From the NCBI GenBank assembly GCA_946811695.1, contig OX328125.1, positions 105,116,376 to 105,180,375 on the forward strand: DNA of 64,000 nucleotides. Direction: 5' to 3'. The notes under the pieces were generated by a model. It had not been told where the DNA came from and did not search any database. It worked only from the letters and a program-made list of their open reading frames with translations. Source of the DNA: Gonocerus acuteangulatus. Its lineage: Eukaryota > Arthropoda > Insecta > Hemiptera > Coreidae. Shown in pieces: positions 48,574 through 59,475 of this stretch (position 1 is its first letter; each line of letters starts with the position of its first letter). Position numbers and translations under genes: made by a program.

Positions 48574-49181
48574 CCGGTCAACTACAATTATTTTTCACTA
48601 GGGTTACAGATGCTCTACAGAATGGATCTGGAACATAGAAGGGTTCTTTGGCCCGGACTTCCCAGTTGATCTCTTCATTCCCTAGTATTCCTTAGTGACC
48701 CGGGACCGAGCGAGGATAATGAATTATTTTTGTTTTCCATTCAGATGCGGGGTCTTTCAAGTAATGTATTTAATACTACTCCTTTATGTAAGTTGAAGGT
48801 GACGGTGGATCTTTAAATTCAAAACAAATGAATAAAACGTGTATTACTTTAACAGATTTAAAGTAATAATACTTTCCTTTGTAATAATTTCTGCATATAG
48901 ATTTGTTTTGAGTAGTTTCAAGAACACCTGTAAAAGTTTCCATGGACCAAAAAAAACTAATGGATTAAATTACAATTATAGGACCCAATGGGTAAATATT
49001 TGAGAAATTCTGCTACAGCCATCATTACACAGGTCTGCAAAAAAAAAACTTTTTTGATCAGCTGCATGGAATGTTTTAGCTAAATTTTATGGATTTTTTT
49101 TTTTGTGGTCTGAATCCAAAAATGGCCGCCACTTTTGTCCATCTCAAACAAGTTTCTTGCAAAATAAGAGAGGGTTTAGGG

Positions 49182-49222
49182 TCTCCCCGTGGTCTAGTGG
49201 CTAAGGCCTTAGATTCCTAAAA
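49182..49222 (+). mobile_element. SINE2 5' head, interrupted
   Basis: GGGTCTCCCCGTGGTCTAGT then GGCTAAGGCCTTAGATTCC matches the SINE2 head, then stops at a hairpin MITE. The rest of the SINE is not found on the far side, so the insertion was followed by loss or the SINE was already truncated. Confidence 0.65.
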
Positions 49223-49412
49223 CAGGCTACACACATTCAGGCAGTCCTGTCAGACCTGAACAGTCCGCCGGTCACCTGAGCTTGTATATATTCCGGCCAG
49301 TATATATATTAAGACTGTTCAGGCGGCCGGAATGTATACACGTTCAGACGACTGACTTTTCGGCGGACTGTTCAGGTCTTACTGACAGGCCTGCCTGAAC
49401 ACGTGTAGCCTG
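49223..49412. mobile_element. Hairpin MITE
   Basis: CAGGCTACACACATTCAGGC at the left answers GCCTGAACACGTGTAGCCTG at the right. The arms continue through CCTGTCAG/CTGACAGG, GACCTGAACAGTCCGCCG/CGGCGGACTGTTCAGGTC and TATATTCCGGCC/GGCCGGAATGTATA, so the 190 bp form one long hairpin, markedly GC-richer than its surroundings. A hAT-type CAGG end is possible; no clear target duplication. Confidence 0.75.
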
Positions 49413-49770
49413 CTTAAGCAGGAAAAAAAAGTACTACCTTAGCACTGGCTTGAGAATGATCTGTTTACGTCGAAAGCGCTTGCCCATAGTACTCTCACCG
49501 ATTCCAGAGACGACGGACGCTACCTACAGGTATGACAAAAAGAACCTTTTTTTTTTTTTTTTGTTTGGGTTAACAATAAAAATATATTTTTTTAAATTTT
49601 GACACAATCTTAGAAAACAACTTTAAATTATACAATATAATTTAGTCATTAGGCAAAGCCGTATTTATTTATTCTCATTTAATTCTATCAACTTATTCTC
49701 ATTTACTTGTATCAAATTAAAATGACAATATATATTGCAAGACGTGTTCTTTTCGAGTAGGAAGCTAAGC
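49413..49770. other. Upstream of the MADF gene
   Basis: No feature beyond a T-run (about 49544-49561); AT-rich, presumably distal 5' flank. Confidence 0.35.
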
Positions 49771-49790
49771 GGTGATGTCATCACCGGAAA
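49771..49790 (+). promoter_or_regulatory. Possible CRE/ATF-like and ETS-like site upstream of the MADF gene
   Basis: GGTGATGTCATCACCGGAAA: a 15-bp near-palindrome containing TGATGTCATCA, then CCGGAA. 161-180 bp upstream of the predicted ATG. Motif match only. Confidence 0.3.
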
Positions 49791-49950
49791 GTGAAAAGAT
49801 GGTGCCTCTTTCCATGCAACAAGATGCATGCCTCTTTGCACAAGGATTGTTCAAGCAACATTGCAGATAACACAACAGAGTTGCACGGTACGCGCTCTTG
49901 CTTCTCATTCGATACTGAACGCTCGCAACTTTTCTTGCTGCATCAGTTTC

Positions 49951-51900
49951 ATGACAGAGTGGCCGGAAAAAAGAACCCTCGAATTTATCGAGGACTATCG
50001 CAATTCAGTGGTTTTGTGGCAGTCGTCCAGTAAATTGTATACAAATCGGCAAGCAAGACATGTTGCTATTAGAAGGTTATCGGAGAAATTCGGGATAGAT
50101 GGAAAGGCGGTTCTTAGGAAAATTAAAGGACTAAGATCATACTTCCACCGTGAACACAGAAAAGTTTTAACGGATAGATCAGAGGACAAGGACGAGCCAT
50201 ACACTTCTGGATGGTTCGCATACAGGCATATGCTTTTTATTCTGGACGGTGGTGAAAAAAGAAGAAGGGAATTGAAAAGAGCAGTTGAAATAGAGGTAAC
50301 CCTTTCTATATATTAACATTATTAAATTCGAATATCTCAAGGCTAATTTAAACCGTTCAAAGAAAAAATGAAATTCAAAAACAAAGATCCCATGAAATTA
50401 ACTTCGACTATGGAAAAGAAGATTGATTCTAATTCCGTTGAATAGATAAAAATGTATTTAATTCAATAACCGTTCAAGCTTATTTGGTAGATGAATTAAA
50501 ACCACAAATATAATTTGGTATTTGTCAACTCTGCTTACTTTACATGGTTTTAAGAAGTTTGATTAGGTTATATTTTCGAGTAGGTTATCTTCTGCTGGCA
50601 TAGAGATCGAATTCACTTCGCTGTATTGGGTGGTCTTGTTTTGAAGTTTCTTACGTTAAAGATTTTCTTCAAGTGGTCTAATTATTTTGTTTTCTAACGA
50701 CCGAAGAGATTAAAATTTTACATATCATTCAAAACAAGAACGTACATTTTTTTTTTTTTTTTAAGAGTGAGCAGTTAAGCGAAAGGTATTTGCAAATATA
50801 CATACTTACATCTGCATTATTAAGATTTGATTCTCTAACCTTAAATTCGATCATTTAATTTTGATACGTAAATATTCCATAATTGAAGATGGACTTAACG
50901 AGCTCTAAGGTGTTTTTTTTATACTACTAATAATTAAATAACGACTTATTAGTAGTATAAAATAATTAAATAACGACTTGGAGGCCCGGTGGCCGTGAGT
51001 GTTAAGGCGTGAGCACTTAACACTCCGTGCCAAAGGTCGTGGGTTCGATTCCCACTATGGGGTGGTACCTTTCTTTATAAAAAAGAAAAGGCATCAGCCC
51101 TATCCTGGCTAGAAAAGGGTGGTAACCTATAGATAACCCGTCCCAAAATTCGTAATTAATAATAATGGACGTTAAAATTTAAATAAATAACGACTTTAAA
51201 TATGTTTATTTTTTTTTAAGTAGTTTTAAAAAGTGTATTCAAATATGGGATAAAACGGAAATACCGACCTTTGAGCATTAAGCTTCAAAACTACATTACA
51301 AATCTCTAGGGGTAATGTCTTTTCGCTGGAAAAGAGGAATTGCATGACCCCATCCTGGCTCTAAAATGTTGGTGACCTATAGATAACTCGTCCTAAAATT
51401 ATGAGTTAATTTTAATGGACTTCAAAATTTAAATAAATAATTTAAAAGTCAAACAATAATCCATTTTGATTATTTAATAAATAACATTATTATTTGTTTC
51501 TTTTTAGGACGATGAAGAAGTCTCAGAGAACCACCTGGAGGATGATGATATTGTAAATAGTCATCACAATTATTTTATGAAACCAGGAATGAAAAAACCA
51601 AGAAGACAAAAGAAATATTCCTATGAAACATTCGACGAGGAAATTCCCGTACTGAGGACAGTACCTAGTAGAGTGGAAAAGGCTGATCATTTTTCCTGTT
51701 TTTCTGATTACCTTACAAGTAGAATGAGGCGTCTCAACAACCCCTATTTACAGAGCCTTGCCGAACGACGTATTAATGACGTCATGAATGATGTGGAAAG
51801 TTTGTCTGATAGTTTTGAAGTCACAGCAACTAATGTAGTAGAAATTTCTGCATCTTCAATTTCCAGTCCGGCAGATTCTAAATTTGGAGTAATTGATTAA
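49951..51900 (+). CDS. MADF-domain putative transcription factor
   Basis: Two exons, 49951-50295 and 51508-51900 (GAG|GTAACC ... TTTTTAG|GAC, phase 0), giving 245 residues. The MADF domain is at about 9-98: TLEFIEDYRNSVVLWQSSSK, YTNRQARHVAIRRLSEKFG, VLRKIKGLRSYFHREHRKV, SGWFAYRHMLFILD, the three-helix Myb/SANT-like fold that binds DNA. After an acidic stretch (DDEEVSENHLEDDD) and a basic PRRQKK patch, a C-terminal helix (SDYLTSRMRRLNNPYLQSLA) sits where a BESS or similar interaction motif is found in relatives, but it is not a clear BESS. ATG 49951 is chosen because the domain starts there; upstream in-frame ATG 49828 would add 41 residues unlike the family. Target genes unknown. A SINE1 lies in the intron. 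Confidence 0.88.
50980..51187 (+). mobile_element. SINE1 copy in MADF intron
   Basis: GGAGGCCCGGTGGCCGTGAG, B-box GGTTCGATTCC, body CCTGGCTAGAAAAGGGTGGT, tail ATGGACGTTAAAATTTAAAT. Flanked by AAATAACGACTT on both sides (ending 50979 and starting about 51185). Confidence 0.88.
51314..51442 (+). mobile_element. SINE1 3' part, diverged
   Basis: CCATCCTGGCTCTAAAATG, ACCTATAGATAACTCGTCCT and ATGGACTTCAAAATTTAAAT match the SINE1 body and tail; the tRNA-like head is missing. About 130 bp after the complete copy in the same intron. Confidence 0.7.
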
Positions 51901-52187
51901 TTAAGAGAAATAAATCAATATCATTGATTATATTTTATCAATAATGTACAAATCAATTTGAAGGTCTTGTAATATATGTAATAAAATATAGTTTTTATAA
52001 CAATGTAAATAAATAGAAAAATAAAATATTTTATTACAAAGTTAAAAAAGTTATAAAGTCACTTTAATATAATCTTCGGAGACACTTTTACGCAAAAAAA
52101 AGGTGTTATTTTAGACATTTGCAACTATGGCTTTATAGCCAGTTGCGTTATCAAGAGCATCTAGTGGATGAAATTAAATTCATGGAG

Positions 52188-52275
52188 ATCCGATGGACGT
52201 GAGAGCTAAGAAGTGGGGACTCCTTGTCTAATGTCGTGAGTTTGATTCCCACTAAGGGAGGTGGTTTTCTGAGGG
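52188..52275 (+). mobile_element. SINE1 5' head, truncated
   Basis: GGAGATCCGATGGACGTGAG and GTTTGATTCCCACTAAGG match the SINE1 head; the body is replaced by the repeat beginning near 52290. Confidence 0.65.
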
Positions 52276-52288
52276 AAGTATGCTAGTA

Positions 52289-52665
52289 CGTAGCTATTGA
52301 GGTTGCACTCATGGAAGAATATTTGAATAATTTGTTCAAATCTTCATCGATCCTACCACTAAAAATGACCCTCGTTAAATTTCATATACGCGTGTATATA
52401 TATATATATGTGTGTGTGTATATATATACATATATATATTTATATGTGTGTGTGTATATATATACATATATATATTTATATGTGTATGCAACGCACACGA
52501 CGTCAAACAATAAAACCCACATTTTTCACATCTAAAATGTAGTTTTAGCACTTTCCTCCGAAGGAAAGTAGCTATTGAGGTTGGACTCATGATGGAATTT
52601 TTGAAAAATTTCTTCAAATCTTTATCGATCCTACCTAGTAGACACCGAAAATGACCCCCGTTAAA

Positions 52666-52704
<39 letters not shown>

Positions 52705-53604
52705 TGTTAACACGATAGCGGCCAGAGATTTTGTTTTTTCGTCACGAAACTTGGTATATAGCATTCAATTAGCAAACGATTGAACGAGTTCGTTAACCAC
52801 CAAAGTCGGTCCACCGGAAGGGAGGGGGGGTTTACCCCGAACCCAAAACACTAATTTGACTATGTCAGCCGTAATATTTGTTATATTTCAACGAAACTTG
52901 GTATTCGTAGTGGTAATATAGAGAGAAAAGTGAGATATAAAAATGAACTAAATCGGTTCATTAGAAGGGGGGGTTTACTCTGGACCCACAATACCAATTC
53001 GCCACTAACAGCCGTGATTTTTGGTATATTTCAACGAAACTCGGTATTCGTAGTGGTAATCTACAGGTAAATATGTGTTGTAAAAATAAACTAAATCGGT
53101 TCATTAGAAGGGGGGGTTTACTCCGGACCCAAATTCCTAATATACTCATACCGGTCGTAATTTCTGCTGAATTGTAACGAAACGCGGTATACGTCGTGGG
53201 TAACTCATGAGAAAGAAGTGTAAAAATGAGCTGAATCGGTCAATCGGAAAGCGGGGGTTTAATTTGTAATATATTTCAATAGAAAAGCCCGCCAGACGTA
53301 GGTTCACAAAGCCGCCGCAAGGAGCGCTTTCTACCACTAGAGTGACTGTATGCTGTTCCTGCGTTAGATCAAAATACGATAATATGAGGTTTTTATTACG
53401 TAGTGTAATAGGTACCATGTGTAAACATAACTCTGGAAGCAAATTAATAATTGATCAGTTACTCATTACAAATTTAAAAGAGAACTATTCATGTTTTTAT
53501 TTTATTTATGTAGGATATTTTAAGCAATTTGTTCTGGAAAGCAGTCTACACTACCCAAATTCTGAGGAAAGTGCTTAGTTATGCAGCTCCTGCGTGACGG
53601 GCTT
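52289..53604. repeat. Complex repeat: 100-bp direct repeat, TA/TG tracts, 143-bp tandem units (copy A)
   Basis: A direct repeat of about 100 bp (from 52289 and 52568, both with AGCTATTGAGGTTG and TCGATCCTACC) is each time followed by a TA/TG microsatellite. From about 52790, degenerate tandem units of about 143 bp run to 53260, with landmarks CGGTTCATTAGAAGG, TTTACTCCGGACCCA and GGTATTCGTAGTGGTAAT. A unique segment follows to 53604, ending CAGCTCCTGCGTGACGGG. The tandem part plus unique segment recur inverted at 63182-64000. Open frames here are repeat translations. Confidence 0.75.
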
Positions 53605-54217
53605 TATTAAGAAAAAAACGCCCGAACCCTGACAATTTCTACCTTCGCATCCCCAACGGTCAACGATCTCCTCTCAACAAGATCAAATATAAGAATACGC
53701 TGCTGGTCGTTCTTAAAACACGTTTCGTCAAGCCCCATTGCGAGAAAAGTCACTAATGAAGATGTAAAGTTATGAAGGTGCCAACAAGAAACATCATGAG
53801 AATAGCTTACGTTAAAATTTATATATTTTCCTGTTAGCCCTCTGGCATCACATATTTTATTTAAAACACAAATGGACCAGTTTGTTAACCAGCAAAATCC
53901 GGATATCGAAAAGTTGTTTCGTTTAAAAAGATCGCAACAGAAAAGATTTTGCGTTTGTAAGCTTCCAGGTACATTTTATATTATACTTTATAGAGTACGT
54001 TAAATTAAAAAAAGTAAATACTTCTTTCTTCTAGGGACGGGCCATATCCTTAAAAAGTGATTATCAATCTCTTTTTAAGGCCTTTTAATGCTATTAATTT
54101 TTTTTTTTTTTTTTTTTTTGTCTTTACATATAATATCTGTCATTGTAAACAGTTTTAATTTTGGTGTGAGAACAGTGGAGTTAACGAAAGGATCTTGAGG
54201 ACAAAATTAAAATCATT
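53605..54217. other. No gene recognised
   Basis: Includes a remnant of the complex repeat (about 53810-53900, ACGTTAAAATTTATATATTT and AGTTTGTTAACCAGCAAA) and a T-run (54097-54120). Confidence 0.4.
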
Positions 54218-54372
54218 TGGAGACCCCATGAAGTCCAGTGCTAAGGCGTGAGCAATCCTTGGGAAAACAAGGCACCAGCTCAGTTCTGGCTAGAAAAACC
54301 TGGTAACCTATAGACAACTTGTCCTAAATATCAGAGTTACGTATAAATGGACGTTAAAATTTAAATAAACCC
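54218..54372 (+). mobile_element. SINE1 copy, degraded
   Basis: GGAGACCCCATGAAGTCCAG, CTGGCTAGAAAAACCTGGTA, ACCTATAGACAACTTGTCCT and ATGGACGTTAAAATTTAAAT identify SINE1; the B-box region is deleted. Confidence 0.75.
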
Positions 54373-54385
54373 ATTAGCTTCTTCT

Positions 54386-54687
54386 TAACAATCCCCGACC
54401 GCACATTAGATCCCAACTGCAGCAACTATACAGCGGAATTATTAGGTATTCTGAAGGCTCTTAATATGATAGCTCCGAAATGTGGCAATATTATTATATT
54501 CACTGAGTCTCTTTCAACACTAATATCTATGAGTAATCCATTCTCCAAACACCCACTGATTTTAGAGATCCTAGAAGCTATCGAAGAATTGAATCAGCAG
54601 ACCCAAGCAGTAATATTTGTTTGGATTCCCATTCACTGCGGGATACAGGGTAATGAAGCAGTAAACGAACTAGCCAAGAAGCGATAG
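54386..54687 (+). pseudogene. LINE RNase H fragment
   Basis: Translation from 54386 includes NYTAELLGILKALNMIAP, FTESLSTLISM, VIFVWIPIHCGIQGNEAV and NELAKKR: RNase H with two catalytic carboxylates changed or lost (E for D in FTESLS; AVNELA for the usual EADELA). No RT is attached. Related to but diverged from the RNase H at 3662-4165. Confidence 0.7.
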
Positions 54688-55273
54688 AATATTCCAGAAT
54701 ATCAAGAAACAAAGATAACTAACACCGAGAAAATTCATAAATTAACAAACACTTTATTATTAAAAAATTACTTGCGAATCTTAAAATTAAAAACTGCAGT
54801 GCATTAAATGATATTACAGCAGTTTAAATAGCTCTTTAACCATGTGTTTAATGACTGATTGGTGGTTGACAACACAAAAAAAAAAAAAAAAAAATCACCA
54901 ACCGCCTTCTTTCCTGAAATAGAATGCCTTTGTTGTGACAGATTGAAAGGCAAAGTAGGTCCATATTTCTTGAGCTTTAGTATCTCTACTGCTCTAATAA
55001 TATTTACAGAGATAAAATTATTCATGTGCTAACTCAATTTTACCTCAAAATTATTTATGGAGTGTAAATACTGGGAGACTCTCAAAATTGCGGATTATGA
55101 TTCTAACAATATAATTCTACGCCATACCTAAATGTATTACAATTATATCTCATTGGTGAAAAACGCTTGCCTGAAGTTTTCTGAAAGGTTCGTAGTTGAG
55201 TGGCTATGTTCTCTCGTCAGTTGTCATCTTGTTTACTTATTTCATTCTTTTGTTGTTAACTTGTTTAAATGTG
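54688..55273. other. 5' flank of the RANBP9 copy
   Basis: A-run at about 54876-54894; no promoter motif recognised. An open frame extends upstream of ATG 55274 to 55196 but has no ATG in it and encodes hydrophobic residues unlike the family. Confidence 0.4.
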
Positions 55274-56836
55274 ATGGCTGTTCTCCAAGAAGGTGGTGAT
55301 ACTATCCAAGAGATCAACGATGAATTTAAAAATCGTTTGAAGTCACTTTATCCGATGGTTAATGAAGCCCAAACACCTCTTCCACAATCTTGGAGTCCAA
55401 AAGACAAATTTAATTACATAGGTTTGTCAAATGGAAATTTACGCGTACATTATAAAGGTCACGGAAAAACTCATAAAGATGCTGCTAGTGTCAGAGCCAC
55501 TCATCCTATTCCAGCAGCCTGTGGACTTTACTATTTTGAAGTTAAAATAGTAAGTAAAGGAAGAGATGGTTACATGGGAATTGGTCTGTCAGCTCAAGGA
55601 GTAAATATGAATCGCCTTCCAGGTTGGGACAAACATTCTTATGGCTATCATGGAGATGATGGACACACATTTTGCTCTTCTGGGACAGGAGTTCCTTATG
55701 GGCCAACATTTACTACAGGAGATGTTATTGGATGCGGAGTCAATCTGGTAGATAGCACATGCTTTTATACAAAAAATGGTCATAATTTAGGAGTGGCATT
55801 CACAGATTTACCTTCTGATTTGTACCCCACAGTCGGTTTACAAACACCAGGTGAAGTTGTCGATGCAAATTTTGGACAAGAGCCATTTATATTTGACATT
55901 GACGATTTAATGAAGGAGCTTAAGGCTCGCACGAAATTGTCAATCGACAAGTTCCCCTTGCCAGAAAGCTCACAAACGCAAGAAGTGCTTCATAAATTTG
56001 TTTCGTCCTACCTTGTTCATAATGGATACTGTGCCACAGCTGAGGCTTTTGCTGCAAGCACAGGGCAAGAATTCATCGAAGAGGTAGCTTCCATTAGAAA
56101 CAGACAGAAAATCTTAAAGCACGTATTGAGCGGACGAATTAGTGAAGCTATTAGCTTGACAATGCAGTTATATCCTGGCTTACTAGAAAATAGGCCAAAT
56201 TTATTATTTACATTAAAATGTCGGCAATTTATTGAGATGATCAATGGAAGTGATACAGATAATAGCACCCGACATATTGCCCATACATCTGTCATTCAAT
56301 CTACAAAACCTTATCGAAATGTTACTGAGATGTTGAATGGCGTTTGTAAAATACAAGAAGAAGAAAACCGTACCATACAAGATGAGAACAGTTGCAACGG
56401 TTTTCAGAATGGAAATGCAAATGCTGAAACATCAAATGCTAATACTTCTGGGGCCGGTGTGAGAAAACACTACGGGAGGAGCCGATTAGCAATTGAAAGA
56501 ATACTAGATTTTGGTCGAGAATTATATAATTGCAGTCAACAGTTATTTAGCGAAAACGGGCCCCATGATGAGCATAAGAAAATGATGCAAAACGCATTCA
56601 GTTTATTGGCGTACTCGAATCCTTGGAACAGCCCTCTAGGATGGCAGTTGAACCCTGTTCAAAGAGAGCCCGTATGTGCCCAGCTAAACTCTGCTATTCT
56701 TGAGTCCAGCAACATGGAACGCAGGCCTCTTCTGGAAGTTGCAATCTCACACGCTAAAGAGCTTATTCAACTTATGTCAAATAGAGGATTGGGGTCTTGT
56801 GCATTCGTAAATGTTGACAATATTCTGCGCGATTGA
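55274..56836 (+). CDS. RANBP9: RanBP9/10 (RanBPM) orthologue, intronless
   Basis: One uninterrupted frame of 520 residues. Domains in order: B30.2/SPRY (about 45-205; [59 protein letters not shown]); LisH (about 235-265; [20 protein letters not shown]); CTLH (about 267-325); a variable linker; CRA (about 410-515; [11 protein letters not shown] to the C-terminus GSCAFVNVD). The protein is a scaffold of the CTLH/GID E3 ubiquitin ligase, with roles in proteasomal turnover and signalling, in nucleus and cytoplasm. The start at ATG 55274 gives [20 protein letters not shown]. RanBP9 genes are normally multi-exon, and every other conserved gene here has introns, so this is probably a retrocopy, yet it has no stop or frameshift. 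It could also be the sole, intron-poor gene of this species. Confidence 0.93.
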   Translation: MAVLQEGGDTIQEINDEFKNRLKSLYPMVNEAQTPLPQSWSPKDKFNYIGLSNGNLRVHYKGHGKTHKDAASVRATHPIPAACGLYYFEVKIVSKGRDGYMGIGLSAQGVNMNRLPGWDKHSYGYHGDDGHTFCSSGTGVPYGPTFTTGDVIGCGVNLVDSTCFYTKNGHNLGVAFTDLPSDLYPTVGLQTPGEVVDANFGQEPFIFDIDDLMKELKARTKLSIDKFPLPESSQTQEVLHKFVSSYLVHNGYCATAEAFAASTGQEFIEEVASIRNRQKILKHVLSGRISEAISLTMQLYPGLLENRPNLLFTLKCRQFIEMINGSDTDNSTRHIAHTSVIQSTKPYRNVTEMLNGVCKIQEEENRTIQDENSCNGFQNGNANAETSNANTSGAGVRKHYGRSRLAIERILDFGRELYNCSQQLFSENGPHDEHKKMMQNAFSLLAYSNPWNSPLGWQLNPVQREPVCAQLNSAILESSNMERRPLLEVAISHAKELIQLMSNRGLGSCAFVNVDNILRD

Positions 56837-57776
56837 GAATTTATTGTCTCATGAATATATTTTGTTTACATATAAATATTTTGATGATAAGTTTTAATTG
56901 TTCGACTTGTACCTCAGGTTCCAGGGTGTTATTTTCATTACATAGTTGATTTAATGAGAAATATATATATATATATATAAAAAAAAAATGATATATTTCT
57001 AGTCATACAATTAAAGCATGATTACTTAAGAACTTCTTACAACGATATTTTTTCTTTTTTCTTACTGTTGTCTTAATAATACTGAGTATGTTAAATCAAT
57101 AATTGGACTGACCTAACTTAGAATGTAGGAAGTTGTTTTATAAGTTCATCATGGCTTTTGAATTAAAAAACTAACTGTCTTATAATGAAAAAATAATTGG
57201 TTTTCCTAATTGTTCTATAGATTATGTGATAATTCAAATAGACTAAGATGGGGTTACCGTTGGCCATTAGGTTATTTTGTTGCGGGTGTGAATGAAGAGA
57301 TGCCTAATTAATATTAAGAGATATTTCCCCCATTATTTAGATGTGAAATTATATAGTAGAATGTCTCTTGATGTGATTTAATAGTATTTTCTTGTCTATG
57401 CCACTATTTAACTAAAAAAAGAAGTGAATATCTTTGTTCAATGTATTTTCTTGCAGTGTAATGATAACAATGTATCTATTAAATGTTAACTATACTTGTT
57501 ATTTATTTTCATTTATTTATACATTCTTCATCAAAGCTCTGTTGGAAATGTAAACATTTTAGCCTGTTCAGATAAGCCCAGGAGTTCAATTTCGCATGCG
57601 CGAACATCTGGGCGGGAATTACTCCCAGCGCTCTCACTTATGTTCCGCCATTTGCAAAGCCTTTTAATGATAAAACATGTAACGTGAAGCACTATATAAC
57701 TGATTATGTCTTGTTTAAGACTAGGAAACACTTTGAGAGGTTAGATAAGGCAGATAGTGTTTAATATGAATCAATA
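56837..57776. other. 3' flank of the RANBP9 copy
   Basis: A short (TA)n-A9 stretch lies at about 56960-56990 and might be a decayed tail, but no clear target duplication pairs with it. No other feature. Confidence 0.4.
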
Positions 57777-57898
57777 ACGCAGACACATAAATTAAAAAAA
57801 TGGTATTTTCCAAAGACACCATACATATATTCTTATGTATTTTGAATGACATGCTGAATCCGAATCCGGAGTCCGTTTCACCCCAGCACATCAGGTTT

Positions 57899-57930
<32 letters not shown>

Positions 57931-58656
57931 CCACCACACATGATTTATTTCATAGTCATAGCATACTTTTAGAGACTACAGATCCATCATCAGTGCTTCT
58001 AGTTTCTTACTGTAGGTGGTTTAAGGGTATTTGAAGTTAAATTTTCTTATGAAGTCGTTTAAGAAGAAATAACTAGAGCTTCCATGGTTTTGAGGGTTAC
58101 TGAATTCGAGTCCGAGGTCTGTTTCACCCCATCGGTGCAAAATCAAGGTCATTTCAAGGACAAATATATCTATTTCGCAAAAAATGATACTGCTGTCAAA
58201 AATTCATTTTTGCAAAGTATGAATGAATGAATGAAAAGTTTTATTCTTATTCCGGGACACAAGTCCCATAGGAATAATTTTAAAATTACAAAATAATTGT
58301 AAATTTTACGTGTAAACTTAAAAACTAATAAATGCTATCAGTATCAGTATATAGTGTACAGCTTCAATATAGACTAGGGGTTGGGTAGAGATATTTGTCC
58401 TTGAAATGACCTTTATTTTGCACCGATGGGGTGAAAGAGACCTCGGATTCTAATTCAGTGACCCTCAAAACCATGGAAGCTCAAGTTATTTCTTCTCAAA
58501 CGACTTCATACAAAATTGGACTTTCAAATTGACATGCTGGAGTGAAACGAACTCCGGATTTGGATTCAGCGTGTCGAAATACATAAGAATATATGTACGG
58601 TGCCTTTGGAAAAGAACACTTTTTTTATTTTGTGTGCCTGTGCAATTATCCAAAGC
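57777..58656. mobile_element. Large foldback element
   Basis: The left arm (57777 to about 58172) and right arm (about 58388-58656) are inverted repeats: ACATAAATTAAAAAAATGGT/TTTTTTTATTTTGTGTGCC; AATCCGGAGTCCGTTTCACC/GTGAAACGAACTCCGGATT; CCATGGTTTTGAGGGT/ACCCTCAAAACCATGG; CCCCATCGGTGCAAAAT. The left arm is longer by a T-run and about 100 bp that the right arm lacks. The centre (about 58215-58380) is a minus-strand LINE tail. Confidence 0.8.
58215..58330 (-). mobile_element. LINE/SINE 3' tail with (CATT)n
   Basis: On the minus strand: ATTCCTATGGGACTTGTGTC, then CCGGAATAAGAATAAAAC and a terminal TTCATTCATTCATTCATA. A hairpin-like GGGACTTGTGTCCC plus a tetranucleotide tail is typical of CR1/L2-like retroelement 3' ends. 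It sits in the middle of the foldback element. Confidence 0.5.
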
Positions 58657-59475
58657 TATGGCTGAAAACGTTTTTACCATTTAACGCACAAAACTTTTTT
58701 TTATAAAACTTTTTTTTTTTTGTTTTTTCTTTATCGAATTAATTATTAATTAATTATTGGTCATTGAAAATCTCCTGCCAATCTGTACTTATTTTATTGG
58801 AACAAATATGGTTCCAAGTAATAGAGTGGGGACAAATTTTTTCCTCTGATAGATCTTACTAATTTCTGAGCCCCTTCACAACCTTGCACAGGCAGAGAGA
58901 CATATATGTCCACCCGTGCATTGAAGGGTTAAATTTCATAGTGATAAGGTTATGACTGAGAGGATTTTTACCACCAATGTTCTACCGGGAATATAGGCCA
59001 CGCCCTTTTCCCTCCATCTAATACTCTAAATAGTTATAGTCTAAATTGTTTTTGGCCTTAGCTTTGGCTAAGTATTGATTATCTATTTATTTGGCGTTAA
59101 TAGACTTACAAAATATATACATAAATAACGTACTCAGTTTGACATAGGTATTCTAATGAAACCGCTTTCAATGCGATATCTTTTAAAAATTGTCAAGAAA
59201 ATGAACTAGAATTTTGGTTTTCGTTGCTCCAAAATGACAGATAGAAGTGAAATATTTGTACATGTTTCTTATTCATTCAACTAAGATGTATAAATCTTTG
59301 TAAAGTTTGGATTAAGGAAGCAATATAAATTCAAGATTTTATAAACATATACAATTTCAAACTTTTCATATATTTTCTTAAATATTTCAATAACAGTTGG
59401 GAAATTGTGGTAAGTGTAAAGTAATCATTCTTATGGCTAATAAATTCCCAAATAAGTTCAATATATGATTTAATT
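58657..59475. repeat. Gene-free; contains dispersed repeat Q, copy 4
   Basis: From 59303: GTTTGGATTAAGGAAGCAAT, then TTAAATATTTCAATAACAGT and TTGGGAAATTGTGGTAAGTG, the same block order as the copies at 7446 and 20940. The rest (58657-59302) is AT-rich with nothing recognised. Confidence 0.45.

Noticed and set aside
49791..49950. Upstream ATGs for the MADF gene
   Set aside because: One is in another frame; the in-frame one (49828) adds 41 residues without family resemblance ahead of the MADF domain.
52961..53442. Minus-strand open frames (and their twin at 63639-63827) that look like a conserved protein
   Set aside because: They are translations of the 143-bp tandem unit; the same peptide recurs once per unit in both copies, with no domain or start context.
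55196..55273. N-terminal extension of the RanBP9 frame
   Set aside because: It would start at TTG, encodes a hydrophobic stretch not found in the family, and ATG 55274 opens a sequence typical of RanBP9 N-termini.
56960..56990. Short A-run after RANBP9 as a retrogene poly-A tail
   Set aside because: Only nine A next to a TA tract, and no matching target duplication upstream of the gene; insufficient evidence.
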